A stretch of 64,000 nt of DNA from Algibacter marinivivus (lineage in GTDB: Bacteria; Bacteroidota; Bacteroidia; Flavobacteriales; Flavobacteriaceae), in assembly GCF_003143755.1 (NCBI RefSeq), contig NZ_QFRI01000001.1, forward strand, positions 1,448,051 to 1,512,050, given 5' to 3'. The notes beneath the pieces were generated by a model. That model was not told the origin of the DNA. It made no database searches and worked only from the letters and a program-made list of their open reading frames with translations. Within the stretch, counting starts at the first letter, position 1, and every line of letters starts with the position of its first letter. The translations under genes were made by a program, and so were the position numbers. This document shows positions 1-9,500 of this stretch, in pieces.

Positions 1-1
1 T

Positions 2-964
2 GTAGGTGATAAATTACCAAATAAACAGTTAAGCTTTGGGTATCAAATGCAAAGTTTATTTGTAGGTGCAGGGATAGTTTTAGCTAACGCATCCATTTTT
101 ATTTTTCAAGATTGGTTTGGAGGTGCTGAGACTGTTGAAGCTGGTAGTGGTATTCCTAAATGGTTGTATTATTCGTTTTTTATTGGCGCAATATTATCAG
201 TTTCTACGATTTTATGGTCGGTGTTAAAAACTCCTGAAATTCCACCCTCCGATGAAGAGTTTGACGAAATAAAAAGACACAATGCCTTACCACTTTCAGA
301 TAGAATTAAAACCCCTTTTCTAGAAATAGTAGCTGCCATAAAAGATATGCCAAATTTTATGTGGAAATTATCTGGAGTCTATTTATTTCAATGGTATGCG
401 CTATTTGTATACTGGCAGTTTATAGCGCCTATGTTTAAAGAAAGTATGGGATTTAATAGTTCTGAAGCCTTAAGTCAAGCAGCTAAAATGAATACGACAT
501 ATAATGTTTCAACCATAATTTTTGCTTTAGCACTTGTGCCATTGGCTTTAAAGTTTGGAGGAAAAAAAGTATATGTGTTTAGTTTGTTTTTAACTGGAAT
601 TGCAATGCTCAGTATTCCATATATACAGGATCCGCTATTAGTTATATTACCAATGATTTTGTTTGGTATAGGTTGGGCAGCAATGATGGGGATTCCATAT
701 TCTATGGTTTCTAAAATTGTACCTCAAGAACGACGCGGTGTTTACATGGGAATATTAAATATGATGATTGTTATTCCTATGGGAATTCAAACTGTAACAT
801 TTGGTCCTGTTGTAAAAAACCTATTGAACAATAGTGCAGTTAATGCCATATTATTTGGTGGTATATTTTTTATCATAGCTGGTGTTTTGGCTTTGAGACT
901 CAAACAACCAGAATCTAAAGATGAAACCGAAAATTTGGACACTCAAGTAGGTGGCGATCATTAA
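2..964 (+). CDS. MFS sugar transporter, C-terminal part (5' end outside window)
   Basis: The reading frame is open from the first bases of the window, so the N-terminus is missing and the ATG at 47 is internal. The visible part has about eight hydrophobic helices with a hydrophilic central loop (roughly residues 75-110 of the visible protein). This matches the second half of a 12-helix major facilitator of the sucrose/maltose (SLC45-like) type. The sequence GIGWAAMMGIPYSMV resembles that group. The acidic tail is cytoplasmic-like. The next genes encode a sugar kinase and a sucrose-phosphorylase-like enzyme, so uptake of sucrose or a related glucoside across the inner membrane is the likely role. 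Substrate is inferred from context. Confidence 0.8.
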   Translation, partial: VGDKLPNKQLSFGYQMQSLFVGAGIVLANASIFIFQDWFGGAETVEAGSGIPKWLYYSFFIGAILSVSTILWSVLKTPEIPPSDEEFDEIKRHNALPLSDRIKTPFLEIVAAIKDMPNFMWKLSGVYLFQWYALFVYWQFIAPMFKESMGFNSSEALSQAAKMNTTYNVSTIIFALALVPLALKFGGKKVYVFSLFLTGIAMLSIPYIQDPLLVILPMILFGIGWAAMMGIPYSMVSKIVPQERRGVYMGILNMMIVIPMGIQTVTFGPVVKNLLNNSAVNAILFGGIFFIIAGVLALRLKQPESKDETENLDTQVGGDH

Positions 965-1000
965 TCAATAATTAAAATCTATAATTAAGAAAAAATAGTT

Positions 1001-1939
1001 TTGAAAAATAATAATAAAGATATAGATGTTCTTTGTATTGGTGAAGTACTTGTAGATTTCATTGGGCATCAAACAGGAGTGCTTATTAATAATACAAGAG
1101 ACTATCACAGATATTTAGGGGGTTCTCCAGCAAATGTCGCTATGAATTCAGCAAGATTAGGTTTGAAATCTGTATTGGTAGCAACTGTAGGGGAAGATGG
1201 TTTTGGTGAGTATATTTTTGAAAGACTCAATGAAGTTGGTGTGAATACGAATCATATTAAAACAATTAACAACAAGCCTACAAGCGTTATTTTTGTGTCA
1301 AAAACAGATAGTACACCAGATTTTATTCCTTTTAGAAAAGCAGATTCTCATATTTTAGAAGGTCAAATTTCAACAGACTTACTTTCAAAAACAAATATAT
1401 ATCATACAACCTGTTTCGCATTAAGTAAAGATCCTGCACAAACTACTATTTTAAAAAAGGCAGAAGAGGCTTTTGGTTTAGGTTGTAAATTGAGCATTGA
1501 TGTTAATTATGCAAAAAAATTATGGCAAAATCAAGAAGAAGCGATTCAGGTTATAAAATCGTACTGTAAATTTAATCCTTTGGTAAAAGTTAGTGAAGAT
1601 GATATGCTTAGGCTTTTTGAGAAAAAGATGGAACATCAAGACATCTTTAATTTTTTCCATTCAGAAGGTGTAGATACTGTTTGTTTAACCTTGGGAAGTA
1701 AAGGCGTAAAGTTATCTCAAATAGGGAAAGATATTGTTCAATTACCTGCCATAAAAATTGATGTTGTGCAAGATGCAACAGGTGCAGGTGATGCATTTTG
1801 GTCTGGGTTTTTGTTTGCATATATAAAAGAAAAGCCTATTGAAAAATGCTTAGAAGTAGCACTTCAATTGGCAGCATTAAAACTTCAAAATGTAGGCAGG
1901 TTACCAGATAATATAAATATTCTATCTGAACTTTTATAA
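1001..1939 (+). CDS. PfkB-family carbohydrate kinase, probable fructokinase
   Basis: Ribokinase/PfkB fold, 312 aa. The N-terminal GGSPANVAMNSARLG segment (about residues 40-55) is the substrate-binding GG region. The C-terminal PfkB signature DATGAGDAFWSGF starts near D258 and holds the catalytic base D264 in the anion-hole GAGD. The start is TTG at 1001; no ATG lies ahead of the conserved N-terminal strand. It follows the transporter by 36 nt and precedes the GH13 gene by 6 nt, so the three look like one operon. Fructokinase is inferred: sucrose phosphorolysis releases fructose, which this enzyme would phosphorylate. Another sugar kinase specificity is possible. Confidence 0.82.
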   Translation: MKNNNKDIDVLCIGEVLVDFIGHQTGVLINNTRDYHRYLGGSPANVAMNSARLGLKSVLVATVGEDGFGEYIFERLNEVGVNTNHIKTINNKPTSVIFVSKTDSTPDFIPFRKADSHILEGQISTDLLSKTNIYHTTCFALSKDPAQTTILKKAEEAFGLGCKLSIDVNYAKKLWQNQEEAIQVIKSYCKFNPLVKVSEDDMLRLFEKKMEHQDIFNFFHSEGVDTVCLTLGSKGVKLSQIGKDIVQLPAIKIDVVQDATGAGDAFWSGFLFAYIKEKPIEKCLEVALQLAALKLQNVGRLPDNINILSELL

Positions 1940-1945
1940 AAATTA

Positions 1946-3511
1946 ATGATGTCTAAAAATTCAAATATTACTAACGGCGTTATGCTTAATGCATACCCAG
2001 ATAGTATTGGTAATACATTAAGCGATACTATAAGTGTGCTTAAAATGCCAGAGTTTAAAGGTGTTTTTTCGTTGTTTTATGTATTGCCAACCTTTTTTAA
2101 TAGTGATTTAGATAGGGGGTTTTCTATAATAGATTATAATCTTAATAAACATTTGGTTTCAAAAGAAAATCTGAAAGCGTTAGAGAAATTAAACATTCAA
2201 CTCAAATTTGATATTGTACTAAATCATTTATCGGTAGCATCACCCCAATTTAAAGATTTACTCAAAAACGGGGAACAATCAAAATACAAAGATTTTTTTA
2301 TCAATTGGAATAGCTTCTGGGAAGGTCATGGTACTATGGGAGTAGATGGTGTTATTATTCCTAAAAAAGAGTTTCTTAGTAAATTGTTTATGAGAAAATC
2401 GGGACTCCCAATTTTAAAAGTGCATTTTCCTGATGGTACTGAGCAACCATATTGGAATACTTTTTACCAAAAAGTTAATGAGGATAATACCTTATTAGGT
2501 CAAATGGATGTTAATGCAAAATCTGAATTGGTTTGGAGTTTTTATGAGGAGACCTTACAAAAAGTTAGCGACTATGGTTGTAAAATTTTAAGACTAGATG
2601 CCTTTGCTTATTTACATAAAGAAATTGGACAATCTAACTTTTTTAACACACCCGGTACTTGGCAATATTTAAGGAGAATTAAAGACATTGCAGATAAAAA
2701 TGATTTAACGCTTTTGCCAGAGATTCATGCAGAATACGGTTTGCATTTACATGATGAAGTCGCAAATAAAGGATATCAAATTTATGACTTTTTTTTACCA
2801 GGATTAACTATTCATACCATTGAAACTAGTAGTTGTAAAGCTCTCATAACATGGGCTAAAGAAATTATTAGTAAAGGTTATAAAACAGTAAATATGTTGG
2901 GTTGTCATGATGGGATTCCTGTGCTAGATTTAAAAGGTAAAACAGTTAATGGTAATTATAATAAAGGTTTACTGGAAGATGATGAGATTGAAACTATCAT
3001 GGGTACAATTATGAAACGTGGTGGGCGTGTAAAAAATTTATATGATCCGGAAGGTAACAAGATTTCATATTATCAAGTAAATGCTACATTCTTTAGTGCA
3101 TTAGGTGAAGATCAACAAAAGTTATTACTAGCCAGAGCTATTCAAATGTTTATGCCTGGGATTCCACAAATATGGTATTTAGATATTTTTGCGGGTGAAA
3201 ATAATTATGAAGCAGCTGATGCTGGAGGAAGTGCTGGACATAAAGAAATTAATAGAACTAATTTAACCATGCAAAATGTTAAAGCGGGACTTAAAAGAAA
3301 GGTTGTGTTAAATCAGCTTAAGTTATTAAGATTAAGGAATACTTCCAAAGCATTTTCAGGAACCGTAAGAATTAATGAAACTTCAGACAAGATAATAGAT
3401 GTTAAATGGGTTAATCAAAATGAATTTGCTCATTTTATAGCAAACCTTAACACATACAGCTTCAAAATAAATTACACAGAAGGAGAGCAACTTAAATGTT
3501 ATACTTTTTAA
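1946..3511 (+). CDS. GH13 sucrose phosphorylase-like enzyme
   Basis: Alpha-amylase superfamily (beta/alpha)8 enzyme of the sucrose-phosphorylase type (GH13 subfamily 18 by resemblance), 521 aa, no signal peptide, so cytoplasmic. Visible catalytic elements are the D89...NH region, the nucleophile D218 in KILRLDAFAY, the acid/base E259 in LLPEIHAEY, and H321-D322 in GCHDGIPVLD, where the HDG(I) stretch resembles sucrose phosphorylases. It would split sucrose with phosphate into glucose-1-phosphate and fructose. The adjacent kinase and transporter fit that route. Glucosylglycerate or sucrose-6-phosphate phosphorylase are alternatives within the same subfamily. ATG at 1946 and the next ATG at 1949 are both usable starts. 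Confidence 0.78.
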   Translation: MMSKNSNITNGVMLNAYPDSIGNTLSDTISVLKMPEFKGVFSLFYVLPTFFNSDLDRGFSIIDYNLNKHLVSKENLKALEKLNIQLKFDIVLNHLSVASPQFKDLLKNGEQSKYKDFFINWNSFWEGHGTMGVDGVIIPKKEFLSKLFMRKSGLPILKVHFPDGTEQPYWNTFYQKVNEDNTLLGQMDVNAKSELVWSFYEETLQKVSDYGCKILRLDAFAYLHKEIGQSNFFNTPGTWQYLRRIKDIADKNDLTLLPEIHAEYGLHLHDEVANKGYQIYDFFLPGLTIHTIETSSCKALITWAKEIISKGYKTVNMLGCHDGIPVLDLKGKTVNGNYNKGLLEDDEIETIMGTIMKRGGRVKNLYDPEGNKISYYQVNATFFSALGEDQQKLLLARAIQMFMPGIPQIWYLDIFAGENNYEAADAGGSAGHKEINRTNLTMQNVKAGLKRKVVLNQLKLLRLRNTSKAFSGTVRINETSDKIIDVKWVNQNEFAHFIANLNTYSFKINYTEGEQLKCYTF

Positions 3512-3580
3512 ATTATAAATTTATGTTTAAAAAGTAATATCAATTTCATAAAAGATTAGGCATTTACTTCTTAGGATTAG

Positions 3581-3588
3581 TATATTTG
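3581..3588 (+). promoter_or_regulatory. TAnnTTTG -7 box for maeB
   Basis: TATATTTG fits the Bacteroidota TAnnTTTG consensus exactly and lies 20 nt before the ATG at 3608, implying a short leader. No good -33 TTG is seen at the expected distance. Confidence 0.55.
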
Positions 3589-3607
3589 TAAATTAATCTT
3601 GTCCATT

Positions 3608-5902
3608 ATGAGCGAAGAAAGTAAACGAAGAGAGGCCCTTATATATCATGCAAAACCAACTCCAGGTAAAATTAAAGTTGTTCCAACCAAAAAGTATGCA
3701 AGCCAAAGAGATTTGTCTTTAGCATATTCTCCCGGAGTAGCTGCACCATGTTTAGAAATAGAAAAAGATAAAGATTTAGCTTATAGATATACTGCTAAAG
3801 GTAATTTAGTTGCAGTGATTTCTAATGGAACTGCGGTTTTAGGATTAGGAAATATCGGTCCTGAAGCTTCAAAACCAGTAATGGAAGGTAAAGGTTTACT
3901 CTTTAAAATATTTGCAGATATAGATGTTTTTGATATTGAGGTTGATACTGAAAATGTTGATGAATTTATAGAAACCGTAAAAAATATTGCACCAACATTT
4001 GGTGGGATTAATCTTGAAGATATTAAAGCGCCTGAAGCTTTTGAAATTGAAAGACGCTTAAAAGAAGAGCTGGACATCCCAGTAATGCATGATGATCAAC
4101 ATGGTACAGCAATAATTTCAGCAGCAGCATTGTTAAATGCGGTTGAACTAGCAGATAAGAAACTTGATAAGGTAAAAATAGTGATAAGTGGAGCTGGAGC
4201 AGCAGCTATTTCATGCTCACGTTTGTATCAGGCCTGTGGTGCTAAGCGAGAAAACATGGTCATGTTAGATAGTAAGGGCGTTATAAGAAAAGATAGAGAA
4301 AACTTAACTTCAGAGAAAGCTGAATTTGCTACTAGTAGAAAAATAGACACATTAGATGAAGCGATGAAAGACGCTGATGTTTTTATCGGGCTTTCAATGG
4401 CAGATATTGTAACACCAGAGATGTTGTTGGTTATGGCAAAAAACCCAATAGTTTTTGCTATGGCTAATCCTAATCCTGAAATAAAATATGATTTAGCAGT
4501 TGCTACAAGAAAGGATATCATTATGGCTACTGGTAGAAGTGATCATCCTAATCAAGTAAATAATGTACTTGGGTTTCCTTTTATTTTTAGAGGCGCTCTG
4601 GATGTTCGTGCTACCAAAATAAACGAAGCTATGAAAATGGCTGCAGTAAAAGCATTAGCTAAATTAGCAAAAGAACCTGTGCCAGAACAAGTAAACATAG
4701 CTTATGGAGAAACACGTTTGACCTTTGGAAAAAATTATATTATCCCCAAACCTTTTGATCCGCGTTTAATTGCTCAAGTTCCTCCTGCTGTTGCAAAAGC
4801 AGCCATAGAAAGTGGTGTGGCTAAACATCCTATAACCGATTGGGAAAAATATGAGGATTCACTTCTACAAAGATTAGGGTCTGATAATAAGTTGGTTAGA
4901 TTGTTGTTGAATCGAGCGAAATTAAATCCTAAGCGTGTTGTTTTTGCTGAAGCTGATCAGTTAGATGTTTTAAAAGCGGCTCAAATAGTACATGAAGAAG
5001 GTATTGCTATTCCTATTTTATTGGGAAGAAAGGAAACTATTGAAACTCTAATGAAAGAAATAGAGTTTGAAGGTGATATTATGATTATCGACCCTAAAAC
5101 TGAAGAAGAAAACCCTCGTAAAAACAAATACGCTAAAGTATATTGGGAGCAACGTAAACGCAGAGGAGTTACCTATTACTCAGCGCAACGTTTGATGAGA
5201 GAACGTAATTATTTTGCAGCTATGATGGTAAATGAAGGTGATGCAGATGCTGTTATTTCTGGATATTCTAGAAATTATCCTACCGTTTTAAAGCCTATGC
5301 TAGAGCTTATTGGTTTAATGCCAGGAATTAGTAGAGCAGCTACAACAAACTTAATGATGACTAAACGAGGTCCTCTATTTTTAAGTGATACCTCTATCAA
5401 TATAGATCCAGATGCAAAAGCGTTAGCTAAAATTGCTCAAATGACTTCTAGAGTAATTAAAATGTTTGGATTGAATCCTGTTTTAGCCATGGTATCCTAT
5501 TCTAATTTTGGTTCTTCAGAAAATGATAAAGCATCAAAAGTAAGAGAAGCAGTTTCTTTATTACATAGAAACTATCCTGATATGATAGTAGATGGAGAAT
5601 TGCAAACGGATTTTGCTTTAAATGATGAGATGCTTAAAGAACGATTTCCATTTTCAAAATTGGTTGGAAAAAAGGTAAACGCATTAATTTTTCCAAACTT
5701 AGATTCGGCAAACATTACATATAAATTATTAAAAGAATTGCATGAAGCAGATTCTATTGGACCAATTATGTTGGGTATGCGTAAACCTGTTCATATTCTC
5801 CAATTAGGGGCAAGTGTTGACGAAATGGTGAATATGACAGCTATTGCTGTAATTGATGCACAACATAAAGAAAAATGGGAATTAGAAAATCCTGAAAAGT
5901 AA
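3608..5902 (+). CDS. maeB: NADP-dependent malic enzyme with phosphotransacetylase-like domain
   Basis: About 764 aa, the length of bifunctional-looking MaeB proteins. Residues 1 to about 410 form malic enzyme (N-terminal malic domain with AYSPGVAAPC, then a Rossmann NAD(P) domain with the glycine run SGAGAAAIS). Residues about 430-760 resemble phosphate acetyl/butyryltransferase, which in MaeB is thought to be regulatory, not catalytic. It converts malate to pyruvate plus CO2 with NADPH. A TTG three codons upstream (3599) keeps the frame open, but ATG 3608 follows the promoter box at the usual distance and is preferred. ruvA follows 54 nt downstream with its own promoter box. Confidence 0.93.
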   Translation: MSEESKRREALIYHAKPTPGKIKVVPTKKYASQRDLSLAYSPGVAAPCLEIEKDKDLAYRYTAKGNLVAVISNGTAVLGLGNIGPEASKPVMEGKGLLFKIFADIDVFDIEVDTENVDEFIETVKNIAPTFGGINLEDIKAPEAFEIERRLKEELDIPVMHDDQHGTAIISAAALLNAVELADKKLDKVKIVISGAGAAAISCSRLYQACGAKRENMVMLDSKGVIRKDRENLTSEKAEFATSRKIDTLDEAMKDADVFIGLSMADIVTPEMLLVMAKNPIVFAMANPNPEIKYDLAVATRKDIIMATGRSDHPNQVNNVLGFPFIFRGALDVRATKINEAMKMAAVKALAKLAKEPVPEQVNIAYGETRLTFGKNYIIPKPFDPRLIAQVPPAVAKAAIESGVAKHPITDWEKYEDSLLQRLGSDNKLVRLLLNRAKLNPKRVVFAEADQLDVLKAAQIVHEEGIAIPILLGRKETIETLMKEIEFEGDIMIIDPKTEEENPRKNKYAKVYWEQRKRRGVTYYSAQRLMRERNYFAAMMVNEGDADAVISGYSRNYPTVLKPMLELIGLMPGISRAATTNLMMTKRGPLFLSDTSINIDPDAKALAKIAQMTSRVIKMFGLNPVLAMVSYSNFGSSENDKASKVREAVSLLHRNYPDMIVDGELQTDFALNDEMLKERFPFSKLVGKKVNALIFPNLDSANITYKLLKELHEADSIGPIMLGMRKPVHILQLGASVDEMVNMTAIAVIDAQHKEKWELENPEK

Positions 5903-5903
5903 T

Positions 5904-5933
5904 AAATGTAATGTGAATAATTTTATTACATTT
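5904..5933. promoter_or_regulatory. Inverted repeat AAATGTAAT/ATTACATTT overlapping the ruvA promoter
   Basis: Arms at 5904-5912 and 5925-5933 are perfectly complementary (9 bp). The right arm contains most of the TACATTTG -7 box at 5927-5934. It may be a weak maeB terminator, an operator, or chance in AT-rich DNA. Confidence 0.35.
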
Positions 5934-5934
5934 G
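5927..5934 (+). promoter_or_regulatory. TAnnTTTG -7 box for ruvA
   Basis: TACATTTG matches the consensus and ends 22 nt before the ruvA ATG. The -33 TTG is not evident. Confidence 0.5.
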
Positions 5935-5956
5935 GTTGTTAAACGAATTGCTCTAA

Positions 5957-6538
5957 ATGATAACGCATATTCAAGGAAAACTTACCGAAAAAAATCCAAC
6001 TCACGTTGTAATTGATTGTAATGGTGTAGGGTATATGCTAAACATATCTTTGCATACCTATTCGAAAATCCCTGAGGGCGAAAATTTAAAGTTGTTTACA
6101 CACCTCCAAGTAAAAGAAGACTCTCATACGTTATATGGTTTTTCATCTTTAGCAGAACGGGAAATATTCAGATTACTAATCTCTGTAAGTGGCATTGGAG
6201 CTAGTATTGCTAGAACCATGTTATCTTCTTTAACTCCCAAACAAATTAGAGAAGGTATAGCAAGTGGTGATGTACCGTTAATTCAATCTGTCAAAGGTAT
6301 TGGAGCAAAAACGGCACAACGTGTTATTTTAGATTTAAAAGACAAAATTTTAAAAATTTACGATATTGATGAAGTTTCTGTTTCAAAAGGCAATACCAAC
6401 AAAGATGAAGCGTTATCTGCTTTAGAAGTGCTTGGTTTTGCTAAAAAACAGGCAGAACGAGTTGTGGACAAAATTATGATAACTGAACCTGATGCTGATG
6501 TTGAAACTATCATAAAACAAGCCCTAAAAAATTTATAA
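5957..6538 (+). CDS. ruvA: Holliday junction branch migration protein RuvA
   Basis: 193 aa, full RuvA length. Domain order is an N-terminal OB fold (MITHIQGKL...), a central double helix-hairpin-helix DNA-binding region (VSGIGASIA and VKGIGAKTAQRVILDLKDKI), a variable linker, and the C-terminal UBA-like domain III (ALSALEVLGF...) that contacts RuvB. It forms tetramers on four-way junctions and loads the RuvB motor during recombination and repair. Only 6 nt separate it from the sprA start, so sprA may be co-transcribed. The maeB-ruvA-sprA order fits my recollection of flavobacterial genomes. Confidence 0.95.
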   Translation: MITHIQGKLTEKNPTHVVIDCNGVGYMLNISLHTYSKIPEGENLKLFTHLQVKEDSHTLYGFSSLAEREIFRLLISVSGIGASIARTMLSSLTPKQIREGIASGDVPLIQSVKGIGAKTAQRVILDLKDKILKIYDIDEVSVSKGNTNKDEALSALEVLGFAKKQAERVVDKIMITEPDADVETIIKQALKNL

Positions 6539-6544
6539 TATATT

Positions 6545-9500
6545 TTGAACCAAACTAACAATAAACTAAAAAAGCTAACTAAACAATCTCTCCTAATAGT
6601 ATTTCTATTATGCTGTTCGTTAGTTGCTTGGTCTCAACAACCTACTCAAGATTCTACTAAAACAGGATTTAGTTTAGGAAAAATTAAAATACCAAATCCA
6701 AACAGTGTAGAATCTAAATACACTTACGATCCCTTAACAGATAGGTATATTTATACTGAAAAAATAGGATCGTTTAACATCAATTACCCTATAATTTTAA
6801 CGCCAAAAGAGTATTATGCTCTTGTAGCAAAAGAAAATTTAAGAAATTATTACAAAGAAAAGATTGATGCTTTTGATGGAAAAAAAGATGGAAGTGAAGA
6901 TGAACGAAAAAATTTGCTCCCAGAATTTTATGTGAACTCAGGATTTTTTGAAAGTATTTTTGGAAGCAATACCATTGAAGTAACACCAACAGGATCTGTT
7001 GAAATGGATTTAGGTGTTTTGTTTTCAAAACAGGATAACCCGTCTTTTTCTCCAAGAAATAGAAGCAATTTTACTTTTGATTTTGACCAAAGAATCAGTT
7101 TAAGTTTATTAGGAAAAGTTGGGACAAGGCTTCAAGTTACAGCCAATTACGATACACAATCTACTTTCGATTTTCAACAACTCATTAAACTAGAATATAC
7201 GCCAACAGAAGATGATATTATTCAAAAAATAGAAGTTGGTAACGTAAATATGCCATTAAATAGCTCATTAATTACCGGAGCACAAAGTTTATTTGGTGTA
7301 AAAGCGCAACTGCAATTTGGTAGAACAACTGTTACAGGAGTATTTTCAGAACAAAAATCGCAAGCCAATACAGTTGTTGCACAAGGTGGTGGTACGCTTG
7401 AAGAGTTTGAATTTTTTATTAGAGAATATGATGAAAACAGGCACTTCTTTTTAGCACAATATTTTAGAGATGAATATGATAATGCGTTAGCAAATTATCC
7501 TTTCATCAACAATAAAGGATTGCAAATTACACGACTGGAAGTTTGGGTAACCAATAGAAGTAATAGAACTGATAATGTTAGGAACATTGTTGCACTACAA
7601 GATATAGGTGAGAGTGATAAAGTGTTTTCTTCTGTTCCTGTGTTTTCTGGACCAGGTGCTTTTCCTGATAATGAAAATAATGGTTTTAATCCAATAGCTA
7701 TTGGAACTTCACAATCGGTTTTAACAGAGCCAATACGAGATGTTTCTACTGCAGATCAAGGTTTTGGTGTTTTAAATGCTGATGTAAATGAAGGAAGTGA
7801 TTATGCTAAACTTGAAAACGCAAGAAAATTAATCAACGGTCAAGAATATGCTTTAAATACAGAGTTAGGTTATATCTCATTAAACCAAAGATTAAATAAT
7901 GATGAAGTTCTGGCGGTTGCATTTCAATATACCGTTGGCGGTCAAGTTTATCAGGTTGGTGAATTCGCCAATGATGGTGTTGATGCTACTGATGTTGATA
8001 CAAATGCACAAGGTCAAGTAACTTCAGTAGTTAATACAGCTTTAGTTCTTAAAATGTTAAAAAGTAGTATTACTAATGTGAATCAGCCTATTTGGGATTT
8101 GATGATGAAAAACATTTACGACACGGGTGCTTTTAACCTGAGTCAGGATGATTTTACATTAAACATTTTTTATAACGAAGCATCTCCATTAAACTTCATT
8201 TCACCGGTTGGTGCTAATTTCCCTCTAGATATTAATGGAAATCCAGTTACAGGAAGTACACCCAGTGATGACTTAATTGAAAATTCACCTTTATTAAGGG
8301 TTTTTAATTTAGATAAATTGAATTTTAATAATGATCCACAATCCAGAGGAGATGGTTTTTTTGATTATGTTCCTGGAATTACTGTAATACCACAAAATGG
8401 CAAAATAGTATTTACCAGTGCAGAACCATTTGGTGAGTATTTATTTAATGTATTAGGTGGAGGAAATTATGATGATGATAATTCATTATATAATGAGGAT
8501 CAGCAAAAATATGTTTACGATATACTTTATAAAAGCACAAAAACAGCTGCTCTTGATGAGGTTGAAAAGAATAAATTCAAATTAAAAGGGCGTTATAAAT
8601 CTTCTGGAGGCGGTGACGGTATTCCAATAGGAGCATTTAATGTGCCACGTGGTTCTGTAAGAGTTACCGCTGGAGGTCGTGTATTAGTTGAAGGTATTGA
8701 CTATACCGTAAATTATCAATTAGGACGTGTTCAAATTCTAGATGAATCTTTAAAAGCATCAAATACACCAATTCAAGTTTCTACTGAAAACAATGCAGTA
8801 TTTGGACAACAAACTAGACGTTTTACAGGTTTGAATATAGAACATAAATTCAATGAGAATTTTGTTTTAGGGGCAACATTATTAAATCTTAATGAACGTC
8901 CAATTACTCAAAAAGCAAACTTTGGTTCAGAGTCTATAAACAATACTATTTTTGGTCTAAACGGAAACTATTCAACCAAAGTGCCTTTTTTAACAAGACT
9001 GGTAAATAAATTACCAAACATTGATACAGATGTAGAATCTAATTTATCGTTACGTGGTGAATTTGCATATTTAGCTCCTGGTGCTCCAAAAGGTACAGAC
9101 TTAAATGGTGAAGCTACATCATATATTGATGATTTTGAAGGCTCACAAAACGGCATCGATTTAACATCACAACAATCTTGGTTTTTATCAAGTAGACCTT
9201 TAGATATTAATGGAAATGGTAATCCTGATGAACCAGAAGATGATGCTGGAATTCAAAATGGTTATGGAAGAGCCATGTTAAATTGGTATACTATTGATCC
9301 TATTTTTTATAGTGTACAACGTCCTGGTGAAATATCTGATGACGATGTTTCTAATCTTTATACCAGTCGTGTATTTATTAATGAGTTGTTTCCTGAACGA
9401 GATTTAGTTCAAGGCCAAAACTCTGTTTTATTCACACTAGATTTAGCATATTATCCAGAAGAAAGAGGGCCTTATAATTTTGAACCTGGTTCAGAAGATG

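Noticed and set aside
47-964. ATG at 47 as the start of the MFS gene
   Set aside because: The frame is open to the window edge and the translated upstream part continues the protein, so it is truncated by the window.
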